The notes beneath the pieces were generated by a model that saw only the letters and a list, made by a program, of their open reading frames with translations, did not search any database and was not told the DNA's origin. Below are positions 6,882 to 8,138 of a stretch of DNA of 8,138 bases, one piece after another. The translations under genes and the position numbers were made by a program. The stretch's first letter is position 1, and the number at the start of each line of letters is the position of its first letter. Source of the stretch: Methanomassiliicoccaceae archaeon. Its GTDB lineage: Archaea; Thermoplasmatota; Thermoplasmata; Methanomassiliicoccales; Methanomethylophilaceae. The DNA lies in the NCBI GenBank assembly GCA_031254685.1, contig JAIRTZ010000026.1:1-8138 (forward strand). The letters are read 5' to 3'.

Positions 6882-7291
6882 TGATCGAGAAGAAATATAC
6901 GCTGAAGTTCAGCGGCAGCAACCTGCACGAATCGGTATCATACGTGCTCGTGTCAAAGTTCAACATCATACCGAACGTCCTCCGCGCCAAGATCGACGGC
7001 TCCGGGGGACGGATGATACTTTCGATGAAGGGCTCTGAGAAAGATATAACGGATGCGATAGCCCACCTGACGTCCGTCGGCATCGAAGTGGAGACGATGG
7101 ACAATTATGTGAAACGCGACGAGAACAGATGCATAGACTGCGGGTCCTGTCTTTCGTTATGCCCGACATTCGCCTTCGAACTGAACACGGAGACGTATGA
7201 CATCATGCTCGACACGAAGAAGTGCGTCGCGTGCGGGTTCTGTCTCTCGGCGTGCCCCACGCATGCGATAACGCTGAAGATGACCCTATGA
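6878..7291 (+). CDS. NIL-domain protein with two [4Fe-4S] ferredoxin clusters (MA1822-like)
   Basis: A 137-residue protein. Residues about 1-75 form a NIL-type domain (small beta-alpha-beta, ACT-like, known from the C-terminus of methionine ABC-transporter ATPases), with strands at YTLKFSG, RMILSMKG and IEVETM. The C-terminal half carries two complete cluster motifs: C85-C88-C91-C95 and C116-C119-C122-C126, each ending in CP, the classic 2x[4Fe-4S] pattern. The M. acetivorans counterpart MA1822 works with the COG1900 protein in homocysteine synthesis, probably delivering electrons or handling sulfur for the reductive insertion step. The start could be the ATG at 6878 or the next codon at 6881; AAGGAG at 6867-6872 suits both. 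It overlaps the previous stop and the next start by ATGA, so the three proteins are likely made in matched amounts. Confidence 0.93.
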   Translation: MMIEKKYTLKFSGSNLHESVSYVLVSKFNIIPNVLRAKIDGSGGRMILSMKGSEKDITDAIAHLTSVGIEVETMDNYVKRDENRCIDCGSCLSLCPTFAFELNTETYDIMLDTKKCVACGFCLSACPTHAITLKMTL

Positions 7292-8001
7292 TCAGGGAGC
7301 ACTTCGAGGTGGGGCAGACCGCCGTGACGATCGTCTCCGACCGCATGTACATAAAGATCGCCAAGGACGCGATATTCGATGCGCGGGCGCAGATAGAGCG
7401 CAAGATAGCGGAGGACCCCTTTTTCAGGACGACGTACGACCCGTATCCGGCGTCACAGAATGACGGATACGTTATAAAACGAATGTGCGGCGCGTCGTCA
7501 GCGGCGGGCGTCGGTCCGATGGCGGCGGTGGCCGGGGCCATCGCCGAGCATGCGGTCAGAGCGATGGCGGACGCCGGATGCGCGCATGCGATAGTCGACA
7601 ACGGCGGCGATATCGCAATGATCACCGACCGCGACGTGTGCATAGGGATGTACGCGGACGTGAGCGGCGAACGATTATCGTTAAGGGTGCCGCCCACTCA
7701 TCGCATCATAGGCATTTGCTCATCATCCGCAACGATAGGGCCGTCCGTATCGTTCGGCAGGACCGAGATATCGACCGTGATATCCGATAACGTCACACTG
7801 GCGGACGCCTGCGCGACGGCGCTCGGCAACCTGATAAAAGGATGCGATGACATGGAAGCGCCGCTTGAGGAAGTGTGCAGTATCGACGGCATCACCGGAT
7901 GCCTCGCGTACTGCGGCGGGATGCTGGCGATGTGCGGCGATGTGCCTGAGCTCGTACGTTCCGATATGGATGACAATATCATCACAAAGATAATGTTTTA
8001 A
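7288..8001 (+). CDS. UPF0280/COG2122 ApbE-like protein, proposed sulfur-delivery factor for homocysteine synthesis
   Basis: A 237-residue protein of the UPF0280 family, distantly related to the ApbE flavin transferases. Motifs: VGPMAAVAGAIAE (75-87), VDNGGDIA (103-110, the counterpart of the ApbE metal/flavin-site loop), GICSSSATIGPSVSFG (142-157) and DACATALGN (173-181). No signal peptide or membrane segment is seen, unlike many ApbE proteins. The M. acetivorans homologue MA1715 (COG2122) has been linked genetically to sulfide use in cysteine and homocysteine synthesis, possibly through persulfide formation; I recall this rather than derive it. Here the gene is the last of the asd-COG1900-ferredoxin operon, which strongly supports that link. 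Ten cysteines (67, 98, 118, 144, 175, 186, 197, 205, 209, 216) are unusually many. The start at 7288 is chosen because it overlaps the ferredoxin stop (ATGA) and the family begins about there; an in-frame ATG at 7222 lies inside the ferredoxin gene. Confidence 0.88.
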   Translation: MIREHFEVGQTAVTIVSDRMYIKIAKDAIFDARAQIERKIAEDPFFRTTYDPYPASQNDGYVIKRMCGASSAAGVGPMAAVAGAIAEHAVRAMADAGCAHAIVDNGGDIAMITDRDVCIGMYADVSGERLSLRVPPTHRIIGICSSSATIGPSVSFGRTEISTVISDNVTLADACATALGNLIKGCDDMEAPLEEVCSIDGITGCLAYCGGMLAMCGDVPELVRSDMDDNIITKIMF

Positions 8002-8002
8002 T

Positions 8003-8024
8003 AAAAAAAGGAAAAAAGGAAAAA
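8003..8024 (-). terminator. Triple poly-T terminator of the minus-strand gene
   Basis: Read on the minus strand, this stretch holds T5, T6 and T7 runs separated by CC, starting 24 bases after the stop codon of the partial gene at 8049. Repeated T-tracts without a hairpin are the usual archaeal intrinsic terminator. The stretch also lies right after the UPF0280 stop codon on the plus strand, where it is A-rich and would not terminate that transcript. Confidence 0.6.
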
Positions 8025-8048
8025 GTTTGTTCTGCCTTAGGTTTGATC

Positions 8049-8138
8049 TCATTCAGTCTTATTGACGGCTGCCGGCTGATCTTCCGCCGGCTGCGTCACA
8101 GGTCCTTTTTTGCCGCGCACCAGCACCAGGTACGCTAT
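8049..8138 (-). CDS. C-terminal end of an unrecognised, probably membrane, protein
   Basis: The frame is open from the window edge at 8138 to a TGA at 8049-8051, giving 29 residues. They run IAYLVLVRGKKG followed by a Pro/Ala/Glu/Gln-rich tail (PVTQPAEDQPAAVNKTE). The hydrophobic run followed by Arg-Gly-Lys-Lys looks like the end of a last transmembrane helix with a short cytoplasmic tail. The tail contains a repeated QPA, encoded by an 8-base direct repeat GCCGGCTG on the plus strand (8071-8078, 8086-8093). A well-placed poly-T terminator downstream supports that this is a real gene end. The family cannot be identified from so little sequence. It is convergent with the homocysteine operon. 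Confidence 0.55.
   Translation of the reverse strand: MAYLVLVRGKKGPVTQPAEDQPAAVNKTE

Noticed and set aside
7222..7287. Upstream ATG extending the UPF0280 protein by 22 residues
   Set aside because: The extension is fully inside the second cluster motif of the ferredoxin gene in another frame and resembles no UPF0280 N-terminus; the ATGA overlap at 7288 matches the pattern of the operon.

Overview
The window reads as a piece of an archaeal chromosome, most likely a euryarchaeote of the methanogen or Thermoplasmata type. The lineage call is an inference. It rests on an archaeal/fungal-type aspartate-semialdehyde dehydrogenase, an ACT-domain regulator of the COG2150 type, the COG1900 + NIL-ferredoxin + UPF0280 set known from methanogens, TATA-box promoters at the right distances, and a poly-T terminator without a hairpin. 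The coding strand is moderately GC-rich. I see no tRNA, rRNA, CRISPR, insertion sequence or phage genes.

Layout. Positions 1-3773 (+) hold the 3' part of carA and the complete carB, overlapping by ATGA: the carbamoyl-phosphate synthase that feeds arginine and pyrimidine synthesis. Positions 3774-4268 (-) hold a small HTH + ACT-domain regulator, whose stop codon abuts the carB stop codon with no base between. Positions 4269-4667 form a 399-base divergent intergenic region with a TATA box for each direction, an AT-rich dyad, a perfect GCTACGA-N3-TCGTAGC inverted repeat at the predicted start of the asd transcript, and a GC-rich stretch able to fold into alternative hairpins. Positions 4668-8001 (+) form a tight four-gene operon: asd, a COG1900/DUF39 homocysteine-synthesis protein, a NIL-domain 2x[4Fe-4S] ferredoxin, and a UPF0280/COG2122 ApbE-like protein. 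The last three are joined by ATGA start/stop overlaps. Positions 8003-8138 hold a triple poly-T terminator and the C-terminal end of an unrecognised, probably membrane, protein on the minus strand.

How it works together. Asd makes aspartate semialdehyde. The COG1900 protein and the ferredoxin are the anaerobic route that inserts sulfide-derived sulfur into it to give homocysteine, the precursor of methionine. COG2122 proteins have been linked to sulfur (persulfide) delivery in the same route. The operon is therefore a compact unit from aspartyl phosphate to homocysteine, with an amino-acid-sensing ACT regulator as its divergent neighbour.

The most striking anomaly is in CarA. The glutaminase scaffold is well conserved, but all three catalytic triad positions (Cys, His, Glu) are replaced, as is the next His of the nucleophile motif and a glutamine-contacting Gly. 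This predicts a carbamoyl-phosphate synthase that uses free ammonia rather than glutamine.
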